Assembly: GCA_937927665.1 (NCBI GenBank)
Contig: CALBRY010000638.1
Coordinates: forward strand, 1 to 19,320
Direction of reading: 5' to 3'
DNA length: 19,320 nucleotides
Source of the DNA: an uncultured Chloroflexota bacterium
GTDB lineage: Bacteria > Chloroflexota > Anaerolineae > Aggregatilineales > Phototrophicaceae
Positions within the stretch are counted from its first letter, which is position 1. Every line of letters begins with the position of its first letter. The position numbers and the translations under genes were made by a program. The notes under the pieces are model-generated. The model saw only the letters and a program-made list of their open reading frames with translations, had not been told where the DNA came from and made no database searches. Of the stretch, positions 1 to 7,518 are shown piece by piece.

Positions 1-1040
1 CAATTCACCGTGCGCTGCGCGAGATAATTGACCCGTTGAGCCGCCGCGAATGGCAACCGGGATTCGTCGAAACGGAGCGCGGCGTCACAGCGTACAGTGT
101 TTACCCGATCACGCATGTGGAGGGCTGGACAGCGGCGGAATCGGTCAGCGATGCGATGACGCGCTATTACAGTGCGCCCGTCGGCGAAGATGCGTATAAC
201 GCCGGAAAGAATTTGATCCGTGAGACGGTGCACGACGCGAAGGGCAAAACCTCTGCGCGTTTAGCCTCGCTCCGTAGCTCGATGACGGATGACCGCGAAC
301 GGGAAACACTCCGCCAAAGCGGCGAACTCATACTTGCATATCAATATACCCTTCAGCCGGGGCAGACCGAGCTGCGCGCTCAATATGAACCTGATCAACC
401 GGAGTTGGTAATCGCGATCGATCCGAAGATCACGCCGCTGGAGAACGCACAAAAATACTTCGACAAATATAACCGCGCGAAACGTGCGCTTGATGATGTG
501 CCACAGTTGATCGCGGATGGAGAAGCAGAACTCGCACTGCTTGATCAATTGGAAACAGACCTCGATTTGGCGGCAAATTGGGGCGAAATCGATGAGGTTC
601 AGCAGGCGCTCCAGAGTGCGGGCTTGTGGCGTGGTAAGACCGGAACAAAAGTATCCGGTGCTGCCAAAAGCGCGCCGCTGCGTTTTGTCACCCAAGACGG
701 ATTGGTGATCTGGGTGGGACGTAACAGCCGCCAAAATGAGATCGTCACCTTCGATAAGGGCAGCCCATATGATACTTGGCTTCACGCACGCGGCGTTCCC
801 GGTTCGCATGTGATTGTCAAGAACGAAGGTCGCCCGATTCCCGAACATGTTTTGAACGCTGCCGCTTCGCTCGCTGCGTATTACAGCGCTAGCCGCGCTG
901 AGGGGCGGGTGGTAGTCGATATCACGGAGCGCCGCAACGTTCGCAAAATCAAAGGGGCAGCGGCGGGCATGGTTACGTATCGAGATGAGGTCACACGCAC
1001 CGCTGTGCCGCAAAGTGAACACGATCTTGGACTCAAATAA
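1..1040 (+). CDS. rqcH: RqcH/NFACT family protein, C-terminal part (5' truncated by window edge)
   Basis: The reading frame is open to the left edge (first full codon at base 3), so the TTG at 36 is not the true start. About 345 residues are visible; full RqcH/YloA-type proteins are roughly 550-600 aa, so about 200 N-terminal residues lie outside. Visible parts, in order: the end of the NFACT-N region; a segment with 'SGELILAYQYTL' and 'IAIDPKITPLENAQKYFDKY', both typical of the family; a helical coiled-coil region (about visible residues 140-210); and the C-terminal NFACT-R (DUF814) domain with 'DGLVIWVGRNSRQNE' and 'DTWLHARGVPGSHVIV'. Known for the family: RqcH binds 50S subunits carrying stalled peptidyl-tRNA and recruits tRNA-Ala to add C-terminal alanine tails that mark the chain for degradation. 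Older annotations call such proteins fibronectin-binding. The gene ends 13 bp before the PPK2 gene, so the two are probably co-transcribed. The family call is secure; Ala-tailing in this organism is inferred. Confidence 0.93.
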   Translation, partial: IHRALREIIDPLSRREWQPGFVETERGVTAYSVYPITHVEGWTAAESVSDAMTRYYSAPVGEDAYNAGKNLIRETVHDAKGKTSARLASLRSSMTDDRERETLRQSGELILAYQYTLQPGQTELRAQYEPDQPELVIAIDPKITPLENAQKYFDKYNRAKRALDDVPQLIADGEAELALLDQLETDLDLAANWGEIDEVQQALQSAGLWRGKTGTKVSGAAKSAPLRFVTQDGLVIWVGRNSRQNEIVTFDKGSPYDTWLHARGVPGSHVIVKNEGRPIPEHVLNAAASLAAYYSASRAEGRVVVDITERRNVRKIKGAAAGMVTYRDEVTRTAVPQSEHDLGLK

Positions 1041-1053
1041 AGGATGACACTTT

Positions 1054-1860
1054 ATGAATTCACAGCCGCTTATTCCTCCGATTGGTAAGCCTGTCAAACT
1101 CGCGAATTTTGATCCCGGTATCAACGGTGGAAGCAACAAAGAAGCCGCAGAATCCGAACTGAAGAAACTTCAAAATCGCCTCGCGGAATTACAGGAAATC
1201 ATGTACGCGCAGGGGAAACATGCCCTGCTGGTTATCCTACAAGGCATGGATACGAGCGGCAAAGATGGGGCAATCAAGGCTGTTTTTGAAAGCGTGAACC
1301 CGATTGGCGTACGTGTCGCTGCCTTTAAAGCGCCGACCGCGTTGGAACTTTCGCACGATTTTCTTTGGCGGGTGCATCAACAAGTACCACCAAAAGGATA
1401 TATCGGCATTTTCAATCGCAGTCATTATGAAGATGTGCTGATCGTTCGGGTGAACTCACTGGTGCGGCGTGAAGTGTGGGAAAAGCGCTACGAGCAGATC
1501 AATGCTTTTGAGAAACTGTTGAGCGAAAGCGGAACGCTGGTCTTGAAGTTCTTTTTGCACATCAGCAAAGAGGAGCAAAAAGAGCGCTTGCTTGCACGTC
1601 TAAATGATCCGAATAAGCGCTGGAAATTTTCGATGGATGACCTGCCAGTGCGCGATCATTGGGATGATTACATGCGTGTGTATGAGGACGCGCTGACGCG
1701 CTGCAACACGGAACATACACCGTGGCATATCGTCCCGTCGAACCGGAAATGGTATCGCAATCTCGTGATCACACGGACGATTGTTGAAGCGATGGGCAAA
1801 CTTGAGCTGCGCTTCCCTGAGCCTGCCGATGGTCTGGAAAAGATTGTTATTCCGGACTAG
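1054..1860 (+). CDS. PPK2-family polyphosphate:nucleotide phosphotransferase
   Basis: This 268-aa protein has normal length for a one-domain PPK2. The Walker A loop is 'GMDTSGKDG' (residues 64-72) and the Walker B region 'IFNRSHYEDVLIVRV' (about 119-133). It is followed by a basic lid region rich in Arg/Lys and the C-terminal 'HTPWHIVPSNRKWYRNL' block typical of the family. PPK2 enzymes move phosphate between polyphosphate and nucleotides. The N-terminal architecture and 'YEDVL' context resemble the group of one-domain enzymes acting on AMP and/or ADP, but substrate cannot be settled from sequence alone. The start is ATG, with AGGA about 9 nt upstream. The 13-bp gap after rqcH suggests co-transcription. 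The last 14 bp overlap the tail of the convergent glycosyltransferase gene. It is a cytoplasmic enzyme in nucleotide-energy or polyphosphate metabolism. Confidence 0.93.
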   Translation: MNSQPLIPPIGKPVKLANFDPGINGGSNKEAAESELKKLQNRLAELQEIMYAQGKHALLVILQGMDTSGKDGAIKAVFESVNPIGVRVAAFKAPTALELSHDFLWRVHQQVPPKGYIGIFNRSHYEDVLIVRVNSLVRREVWEKRYEQINAFEKLLSESGTLVLKFFLHISKEEQKERLLARLNDPNKRWKFSMDDLPVRDHWDDYMRVYEDALTRCNTEHTPWHIVPSNRKWYRNLVITRTIVEAMGKLELRFPEPADGLEKIVIPD

Positions 1861-3064
1861 CGTTGAGCGCGCGATACGCCGCTTCTAGCACACGCGCGAC
1901 AGGGATTTCACGCACACAGGGATGATACGCGGGGTTATCACTACCCCAATCAAGCACGCGGCAGGGGCGGCATCCAATATCTGAGAAGAGTATCGGGTGT
2001 TGGATCGGATCGCCCCATGTCCCGAATTCGACCGGATCGGCGGCTCCGAATAAAGTCACGGTTGGCGTACCAACTGCCGACGCGAGGTGCATAGGTCCGC
2101 TGTCTACCCCAAGCACGATGCGGGCGCGGCTGTACAGCGCCGCAAGTCCTCCGATGTTCGTTTCTCCTACCAGACTAGCGGCGGAATGTTTCATTTTTGT
2201 CTGAACTGCTTGAACCAGATCGCGCTCTTGATCGCCGCCCGTGAAAACCACGGTGGCATCAAGCTGATTCGCCAACGCATCTGCGACCTGTGCCCATTTT
2301 TCAACTTCCCAGCGCTTGACCCATGTTCCCGCACCTGGATGAACCGCGATGATTGGTTTGTCGTCACTGACAGCACGGGCGTACAGTTGATCGTCTATCT
2401 GACCGCGATCGGCTTCTGACACGTTGAACCGGAGGGGGAGGGTGGTCAGCGGATTTTCGAGCCAATTAGGGCGGTTGGCAAAGGCGGCGGCTAAACGCGC
2501 GTTCTGGATGACTACATGCTCATTTTGCAGCGGGATCGCGTGGGTGAGGAAGGGTTTGACATCGGGATGCTCATAGCCGATGCGCTGTGGAATACCCGCG
2601 AGTGAAGCAATCAACGCGCCCCACCAATGATCAGGGCGGAGGATCAGCGCGGCGTGATACCCGATCTGGCGGAGTTTGCCAGAGGCATGAAGTGCCAGCC
2701 CATAGGGAGACAGCGAGTTTGTTGATCCGCTGCGCTTAAAGCCGGGAAACGGTAGTGTCAGCACGTAATCGACCGCATCCACATATGCCAGCACTTCGGC
2801 TGACCATTCCCCGACCAGTGCGTGAATTTCGGCGGCAGGGTAGGCGCGGCGCAGTGCTTCAATCGCCGGAATTGACAGCAGCACGTCCCCCAGATGATCC
2901 GGGCGAATGACAAGGATACGCATCCCACTCGATACGGCGCTCCTGCTGACCGGCAGCCGCGCTGCACCTCGCAGAAGCATACGCCGGATGCCATGCTTGA
3001 GCGGTGTGCTGTGGAATGCCTCCGCCATACCCCGATTGCGCAGGACGAGCGTCTCTCTATCCAA
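1847..3064 (-). CDS. Glycosyltransferase family 9 (heptosyltransferase-like)
   Basis: This is a 405-aa GT-B fold enzyme of the ADP-heptose:LPS heptosyltransferase family. Visible motifs: the N-terminal 'MRILVIRPDHLGDVLLSIPAIEALR' block (from about residue 48); 'IAVHPGAGTWVKRWEVEKWAQVADAL' at the start of the second Rossmann half; 'GVDSGPMHLASAVGTPTVTLFGA', the nucleotide-sugar binding signature; and a late Cys cluster 'CRPCRVLDWGSDNPAYHPC' also common in GT9 proteins. The chosen start is TTG at 3064, which has GGGAG 7 nt upstream and overlaps the previous gene's stop by 8 bp. ATG codons at 3028 and 2923 would give shorter forms and 2923 would still contain the whole core. It is the last gene of the five-gene glycan unit. 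The actual sugar is unknown: many GT9 enzymes outside Gram-negative LPS pathways do not use heptose. Confidence 0.9.
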   Translation of the reverse strand: MDRETLVLRNRGMAEAFHSTPLKHGIRRMLLRGAARLPVSRSAVSSGMRILVIRPDHLGDVLLSIPAIEALRRAYPAAEIHALVGEWSAEVLAYVDAVDYVLTLPFPGFKRSGSTNSLSPYGLALHASGKLRQIGYHAALILRPDHWWGALIASLAGIPQRIGYEHPDVKPFLTHAIPLQNEHVVIQNARLAAAFANRPNWLENPLTTLPLRFNVSEADRGQIDDQLYARAVSDDKPIIAVHPGAGTWVKRWEVEKWAQVADALANQLDATVVFTGGDQERDLVQAVQTKMKHSAASLVGETNIGGLAALYSRARIVLGVDSGPMHLASAVGTPTVTLFGAADPVEFGTWGDPIQHPILFSDIGCRPCRVLDWGSDNPAYHPCVREIPVARVLEAAYRALNASPE

Positions 3065-4286
3065 GACCGATCTCCCGGTAAATGTTGATCAAAGCTGGCG
3101 TGAGTGCGCGCCAATCATATTCTTGTTCCGCCAACCGCTGTAGCTGTGTTCCCATCTGATCGCGTTCATCCGCATTGGTGAGCAAACGCGCAATCGCGGC
3201 AGCTTGCGCTTCGGCATCGTCAGCGAGGCACAGCGCGGCGCGAACACGGTCGCTTAACCCTGTGGCGGCGATGTTTGTGGCGACAATAGCACACCGAGAC
3301 GCCATCGCCTCAAGCAGCTTTAAGCGTGTGCCGCTTCCCATGCGGAGCGGCGCAACATAGATGCTTGCTGCATGCAAATACGGCTGCACATGCGGAACCC
3401 ACCCCGTGATCTCGATATTCGGCTTTGTACGCAGTACATCAAGAAGCGTGTGTGGTTTCTGCCCGACAATGTAAAGTTTCACGTCAGGGTGACGTGATTG
3501 GACGCGGGGAAGCACCTCCCCTGTGAACCACAGCATCGCGTCCACATTCGGGCGATAATCCATTTTGCCCGTGAATACCAATACCTGTTCACCGAGGTCG
3601 AGCTTTTGCGGATGAGTAGCATATTCGCTGGTGTCAATACCGCTGGCAAGGATATGAATCGGCTTGCCTGCCGCGCATTCACCCATGGCGGCGGCGTCCT
3701 CGGCAGATACGGCAATCACCGCATCGGCTGATTGGCAAATTTGCCGCTCAAAGCGTCCAATTCTTCCCGCCTGAATCTGAGAGTAGATCGCCATCGGCAG
3801 ACGCTTGATATCGCGTTTCTCAACAGCAGCGATGATTCGCTGGAGCGCGGCTTCGGCATTAAACGAGTCGTAGATCAACGCGGCGCGGGTGAGTTTCTGA
3901 TTTTTCAGTTCGCGGACGAACGGCAAATAGATCGCCATTTCGATACCCTCAAACTGAATGATGTCGAAATCCTGCTCCGCGATCAGACGGCGCAGACATT
4001 CACGCATATCGAGGCTGTCAAGCCGTCCCGCGATATCCGGTCGGGTACTGAACGCCAGATCGCGCAGTCGATCCGTTTTGGAGCGGGCTGGCATGGGGAC
4101 GGTTTCGATTCGCTGGGTGATCGCCTTGAGCGGCGCATACTTCGCCGGATTCGCTTCTTCGACAAAACAGAGCAGCGTGACTTCATGCCCATGCTGATGC
4201 AAGCCGTGTACGATGCCGCTGACGCGCAGTGCGCCACCCTGCTGCGCGGGATACGGTGGAGTGGAGGTAATGATGAGAACACGCAT
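3057..4286 (-). CDS. Glycosyltransferase family 4
   Basis: This 409-aa GT-B glycosyltransferase starts 'MRVLIITSTPPYPAQQGG', the usual N-terminal strand and Gly-rich turn of GT4 enzymes. The C-terminal half has 'VLVFTGKMDYRPNVDAMLWF', 'VKLYIVGQKP', 'IEITGWVPHVQPYLHAASIYVAPLRMGSGTRLKLLEAMASRCAIVAT', which covers the nucleotide-sugar binding core including the E-x7-E-like region. ATG 4286 is chosen because it begins exactly at the conserved N-terminus, 2 nt after the stop of the upstream GT4 gene. A longer frame reaches back to 4394, but that extension would run antisense-free through the upstream gene and matches nothing. The 3' end overlaps the GT9 start by 8 bp. It is likely a cytoplasmic enzyme adding one sugar to a lipid-linked or surface glycan; donor and acceptor are unknown. 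Confidence 0.9.
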   Translation of the reverse strand: MRVLIITSTPPYPAQQGGALRVSGIVHGLHQHGHEVTLLCFVEEANPAKYAPLKAITQRIETVPMPARSKTDRLRDLAFSTRPDIAGRLDSLDMRECLRRLIAEQDFDIIQFEGIEMAIYLPFVRELKNQKLTRAALIYDSFNAEAALQRIIAAVEKRDIKRLPMAIYSQIQAGRIGRFERQICQSADAVIAVSAEDAAAMGECAAGKPIHILASGIDTSEYATHPQKLDLGEQVLVFTGKMDYRPNVDAMLWFTGEVLPRVQSRHPDVKLYIVGQKPHTLLDVLRTKPNIEITGWVPHVQPYLHAASIYVAPLRMGSGTRLKLLEAMASRCAIVATNIAATGLSDRVRAALCLADDAEAQAAAIARLLTNADERDQMGTQLQRLAEQEYDWRALTPALINIYREIGLG

Positions 4287-4288
4287 GA

Positions 4289-5446
4289 TCAGGAAACAAC
4301 CCTGTGATAAACCGATAAAGCGATCCGCGCTGTCCGCTCCCATGTGAACTGTGCAGCGCGAAGCAGCCCGCGCTGACGCATTTCTGATCGCCACTTGCTG
4401 TCACCGAGCACTTTTTCGAGCGCTGCGGCGATCATTGATGGCTGATCGGGATCGACCAACAGCCCGACATCTCCGACAACTTCCGGGAGCGACGAGCGAT
4501 TGCTGACGACGGGCACAACTCCGCACGCCATACCTTCCAGCGGCGGCAGTCCAAAACCCTCATAGTGCGACGGCATAACGACCGCTAGCGCACCATTATA
4601 GACAGCGGGTAAATCACCGCGAGAGATATTCTCACGCCAAATCAGGTGCTTATCGACACCAATTTCTCGCACTTCGTTCATGATTGTATCGAAATGCCAA
4701 CCGGGTTTTCCGACAAGCACAATTGGCGGCAAATCCGGCATCCGGTTGATGAGCTCACGGTAGGCGGTCACCAACCCGATGATATTCTTTCGAGGCTCAA
4801 TCGTGCCTACGTGTAAGAAATACTCGGACGGAAGATCATGAGCGCGGCGCACCGCTTCGACTTGATCGGCTGGAAGCGGACGATATGTGCCGTCAACCCC
4901 GCATGCCTGTACTGTGATCTTTTCCGGTGCGACGCCAAGCAATCGCACAATATCTGCCTTACTGGCTTCACTAATTGTCAATATGTGATCCGCTTGCGCG
5001 GCAGCCGCCCGAATCTGATCGCTATAATAACGCTTTGTATCGGCTGTAATGTATTGAGGATACAGGAGGAATGACAGGTCGTGAATCGTGATGACATGCC
5101 GCCGCGCTCCCCAAAAAGGTGGGATGTAGTCGGTGCTGTGGAGCACGTCGAGCCGGAAGCGCGTAAGTTCTACCGACCATGCCAACCGTTCCAGTCGATG
5201 ATGCGATGGCGTCCACAGATTCGCGCGCTGAAAGCGTGTCGTGACTGTTTCGCGCGCTTTGCGGCTGTGAAAGATGGTATAGCGGTTTTCTTGATCAAGC
5301 GCTTCAAGCGCTTTCACGCTCTCGCGGATATAGGTGCTGATACCGCCAACGCGGTAGTAGGTGAGTCGTGCATCGAGTCCAATGTGCATAGGCGACGAGT
5401 ATAAACGCCCTTCATTCGGCTTGTCCAGAGGCGTTTGGCGGGTCAT
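4289..5446 (-). CDS. Glycosyltransferase family 4 (mannosyltransferase-like)
   Basis: This is a 385-aa GT4 enzyme. The core starts at 'MHIGLDARLTYYRVGGISTYIRE' (residue 20). Then come 'HVITIHDLSFLLYPQYIT', 'ADHILTISEASKADIVRLLGV', 'YFLHVGTIEPRKNIIGLVTAYREL', and 'MPSHYEGFGLPPLEGMACGVVPVVSNRSSLPEVVGDVGLLVDP', which contains the EGFGLPPLE catalytic-site motif. This set is typical of GT4 proteins annotated as mannosyl- or rhamnosyltransferases in O-antigen and EPS clusters; the donor sugar is inferred only. ATG 5446 is chosen because it overlaps the preceding stop as ATGA, a common coupling arrangement. ATG 5389 would begin exactly at the conserved core and is a fair alternative, although neither has a strong ribosome binding site. 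The next gene starts 2 nt after this stop. Confidence 0.91.
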   Translation of the reverse strand: MTRQTPLDKPNEGRLYSSPMHIGLDARLTYYRVGGISTYIRESVKALEALDQENRYTIFHSRKARETVTTRFQRANLWTPSHHRLERLAWSVELTRFRLDVLHSTDYIPPFWGARRHVITIHDLSFLLYPQYITADTKRYYSDQIRAAAAQADHILTISEASKADIVRLLGVAPEKITVQACGVDGTYRPLPADQVEAVRRAHDLPSEYFLHVGTIEPRKNIIGLVTAYRELINRMPDLPPIVLVGKPGWHFDTIMNEVREIGVDKHLIWRENISRGDLPAVYNGALAVVMPSHYEGFGLPPLEGMACGVVPVVSNRSSLPEVVGDVGLLVDPDQPSMIAAALEKVLGDSKWRSEMRQRGLLRAAQFTWERTARIALSVYHRVVS

Positions 5447-6240
5447 AACCAGCGCGAAATCAACGTATCGAGTGCGCCGCTCTCACGCAGATGTTCCAGC
5501 GCCGCTGTGATCATCACTGCTTGCGATGGACGATCGATGCGGAGCGCCATTACATACGGGATCGATAGGACAACTTGCGGCATATGTGCATCCCATTCCG
5601 GGTGAGCGCGCATATACAAATGCGCCGCCACTGTTTCGACAAGTGCCGCGTCTGCATCACCTACCCTTACCGCATCGAGCGCGTGCGCGGCAAACTGATA
5701 AGGCATGTGTCCAAAAGGAAGTATCCGCCGCGCCCAGATATCGGCTTCGCTGTGCGCGCTTGATCCGAACTCGTAAGCAAGCCTCCTCCCTGATACATCT
5801 GCCATTTGTGTGATTGTGCTAGAGCGCGGTGTCACCAGTGCGATGCCTGCCTCAAAATAAGCAGGGGTATAAAGGACACGATCGCCGCGTGATGTGTCAC
5901 GCGGGATGGCGGCGATTAGTACATCGATCTGATCGGCATACAGTGCGTCATACAGCCCATCAAATCCGAGGGGAACAAAACGCACCGGCACGCCAATCTG
6001 CGCTGCGAGTGCGCTGGCAAGGTCGATATCGATTCCAACCAGTGAATCATTCACGTAAGCAGCGAATGGCGCATGACTTGCATCCACGCCGACACGAATT
6101 TCGCCGCGTGGAAATGCTTCCCAGATCGTGACCGGAGAAGGGGTGCGCGGAAATGCTGCAAGCGGCAGCAGTGCTCCTAAAATCCACCACACCCACGTAA
6201 ACGGGAGCAGTTGACTTATTCGGCGGGCGGTGGAAGCCAT
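5443..6240 (-). CDS. Family 3 extracellular solute-binding protein
   Basis: This 265-aa exported protein starts 'MASTARRISQLLPFTWVWWILGALLPLAAF', a basic n-region followed by a hydrophobic segment: a signal peptide or anchor with no obvious lipobox. The mature part is a periplasmic-binding-protein-like (SBP_bac_3) domain: 'GEIRVGVDASHAPFAAY', 'LVGIDIDLASALAAQIGVPVRFVPL', 'GLYDALYADQIDVLIAAIPRDTSRGDRVLYTPAYFEAGIALV', 'DVSGRRLAYEFGSSAHSEA' and 'AVRVGDADAALVE'. Such domains bind amino acids or other small polar ligands. No ABC permease or ATPase gene is nearby, so the protein may feed a transporter encoded elsewhere or act as a sensor or accessory protein of the glycan cluster. ATG 6240 is chosen because the signal peptide begins there; it overlaps the upstream hydrolase gene by 25 bp. 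The 3' end joins the next gene by ATGA. Confidence 0.87.
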   Translation of the reverse strand: MASTARRISQLLPFTWVWWILGALLPLAAFPRTPSPVTIWEAFPRGEIRVGVDASHAPFAAYVNDSLVGIDIDLASALAAQIGVPVRFVPLGFDGLYDALYADQIDVLIAAIPRDTSRGDRVLYTPAYFEAGIALVTPRSSTITQMADVSGRRLAYEFGSSAHSEADIWARRILPFGHMPYQFAAHALDAVRVGDADAALVETVAAHLYMRAHPEWDAHMPQVVLSIPYVMALRIDRPSQAVMITAALEHLRESGALDTLISRWL

Positions 6241-7379
6241 AACATTTCTGACTGCGCGAAACCTCGCGCATATGCGCGGAGCGCGTAGTAAATCGGCTTG
6301 CGCTGAAAATCGACATTGACCAACGTAAAATAGTCCGGGTAGTTGAAGGTGGGTGCGGGAATGCGAAAAACCCATACACACATTGATGTGAGCCAATCCC
6401 ATTCTTCTGCAAGCTCAAATGCGCGGATTGTCTCTGCGATGCGCTGTGAAGGCGAAACGGCATTTGTCCATCGTGGGCTGTCATTCCAACCCGTTTCGGT
6501 GATATACGCGGGAGTATCCTCATCCCCATATCGGATCATGATCGCTCGCAGCAGTTCAGCGCGCCGGAAATTTAACACGTCTGCGGCTGGCGGGTCGTCT
6601 GCCGCATGGGTGAATCCGTACGTGTGGATCGCCAGTGCGTCAAAGTAATTCGCCGCGCCGTTTTGATAGAGCGCTTCGAGATAGAGGAGATCGTTTAGCC
6701 CATTCGGACTGCCGCGCGGTTCAAGCGTCGGGGCAAGCGGCGCTGCCAAGATAACCGCATCAGGGTTGGCGCGTTTTACGGCTGGATAGACGGTTCGGAG
6801 CAGTTCTACATAATTCAGCGGATCGACTGCTTGAAAGCCCCATTCAAACGCGAGATTCGGTTCATTCCAAATGATGAAATGATCAATGACCCCCGCATAA
6901 CGTGCTGCAAAATCTGCTGCGAATTCCGCAAAATCCGCATAGAATTCCGGCGTTAGAGTATTAAGGGTGCTGGTATGTTCTTGATCGGTGGAGCGCGCCC
7001 AATCCGGGACGAAGCCGATACGCGCAATCACCCGCAATCCTTGATTCTGAACATGACAAAGGATTCGATCGACACTCGCCCAGTTGTATTGATCGGGTGA
7101 TGATTCGACATACGCCCACGGGAAGAATTCAACGATTGTGGACGCACCCATCTCGCGAACATACTGAAGTGATTGAGCAATTTTCCATTCATCCACTTCG
7201 TCAATTAAGCGTGTGTGTACGCAAACATGCGGTTTTTCCGTCTCTACTGTGTGAGCCGCTCCTAACAGGGCGCGCGGCGGCGGCGGAACGAGCGCGATCA
7301 CGATGAGATACAGTAGTGCTACGCGTGCTGCCCATCCAACACTTGTTTTTAGGCGTTTTTGCCCAATCAAATTACCCAA
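6216..7379 (-). CDS. Membrane-anchored or secreted clan GH-A glycoside hydrolase (GH39/GH5-like)
   Basis: This 387-aa protein has an N-terminal hydrophobic stretch (about residues 15-32, 'GWAARVALLYLIVIALV') followed by a (beta/alpha)8-barrel. The clan A active-site residues are visible: the acid/base in 'DHFIIWNEPN' (E173) at the end of strand 4 and the nucleophile in 'AYITETGWND' (E295) at strand 7. Other barrel landmarks are 'GLRVIARIGFVPDWAR' and 'FDALAIHTYGF'. Known for the clan: retaining hydrolysis of beta-linked polysaccharides; GH39 members such as PslG are encoded inside exopolysaccharide loci. Position first in a glycosyltransferase operon suggests trimming or remodelling of the glycan made by the downstream enzymes (inference). 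The start is uncertain: TTG 7379 keeps the full n-region, TTG 7370 is an alternative, and no ATG lies near. The exact GH family needs a profile search. Confidence 0.83.
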   Translation of the reverse strand: MGNLIGQKRLKTSVGWAARVALLYLIVIALVPPPPRALLGAAHTVETEKPHVCVHTRLIDEVDEWKIAQSLQYVREMGASTIVEFFPWAYVESSPDQYNWASVDRILCHVQNQGLRVIARIGFVPDWARSTDQEHTSTLNTLTPEFYADFAEFAADFAARYAGVIDHFIIWNEPNLAFEWGFQAVDPLNYVELLRTVYPAVKRANPDAVILAAPLAPTLEPRGSPNGLNDLLYLEALYQNGAANYFDALAIHTYGFTHAADDPPAADVLNFRRAELLRAIMIRYGDEDTPAYITETGWNDSPRWTNAVSPSQRIAETIRAFELAEEWDWLTSMCVWVFRIPAPTFNYPDYFTLVNVDFQRKPIYYALRAYARGFAQSEMLWLPPPAE

Positions 7380-7457
7380 ACGGAATGCTTTCTCAGATTG
7401 ATGCCCTTAATCACATAGCTAAAAGACATATACATAGGCTCTTTTCCAAATATTATG

Positions 7458-7484
7458 ATTATCACAGCCAGAATTGTTAGACAA
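7458..7484 (-). promoter_or_regulatory. Candidate promoter for the minus-strand glycan operon
   Basis: Read on the minus strand, TTGTCT (7484-7479) is followed after 15 nt by GATAAT (7463-7458), the latter preceded by TGT, which makes an extended -10 (TGTGATAAT). The -35 matches 4 of 6 consensus bases and the -10 matches 5 of 6. The 15-nt spacer is short, but an extended -10 tolerates this. It lies about 80 bp upstream of the hydrolase start in the divergent 139-bp gap. This is by-eye matching only. Confidence 0.35.
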
Positions 7485-7485
7485 T
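7473..7485. promoter_or_regulatory. Small inverted repeat ATTGT-TAG-ACAAT, possible operator
   Basis: A perfect 5-bp inverted repeat with a 3-bp spacer overlaps the -35 element of the candidate minus-strand promoter. It also lies about 35 bp upstream of the divergent histidine kinase start. A protein bound here could affect both genes. The repeat is short and may be chance in this AT-rich gap. Confidence 0.25.
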
Positions 7486-7518
7486 AACTGATAAACCAAA
7501 GTTCCTCAGGGTGAGGGC

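Noticed and set aside
687..700. GTCACCC half-site inside rqcH
   Set aside because: Only one arm of the palindrome is present and it is inside a coding region; likely chance. A similar lone GGGTGAC near 3487-3493 is rejected for the same reason.
261..1139. 292-aa minus-strand open frame
   Set aside because: It lies wholly opposite the rqcH gene and the PPK2 start; its translation has no family motif and the plus-strand proteins are certain.
3732..4307. 191-aa plus-strand open frame
   Set aside because: Antisense to the well-supported GT4 gene; high Arg/Asp composition typical of a shadow frame.
6240..6402. N-terminal extension of the solute-binding protein to 6402
   Set aside because: It would overlap the hydrolase gene by 187 bp and hide the signal peptide, which begins exactly at ATG 6240.
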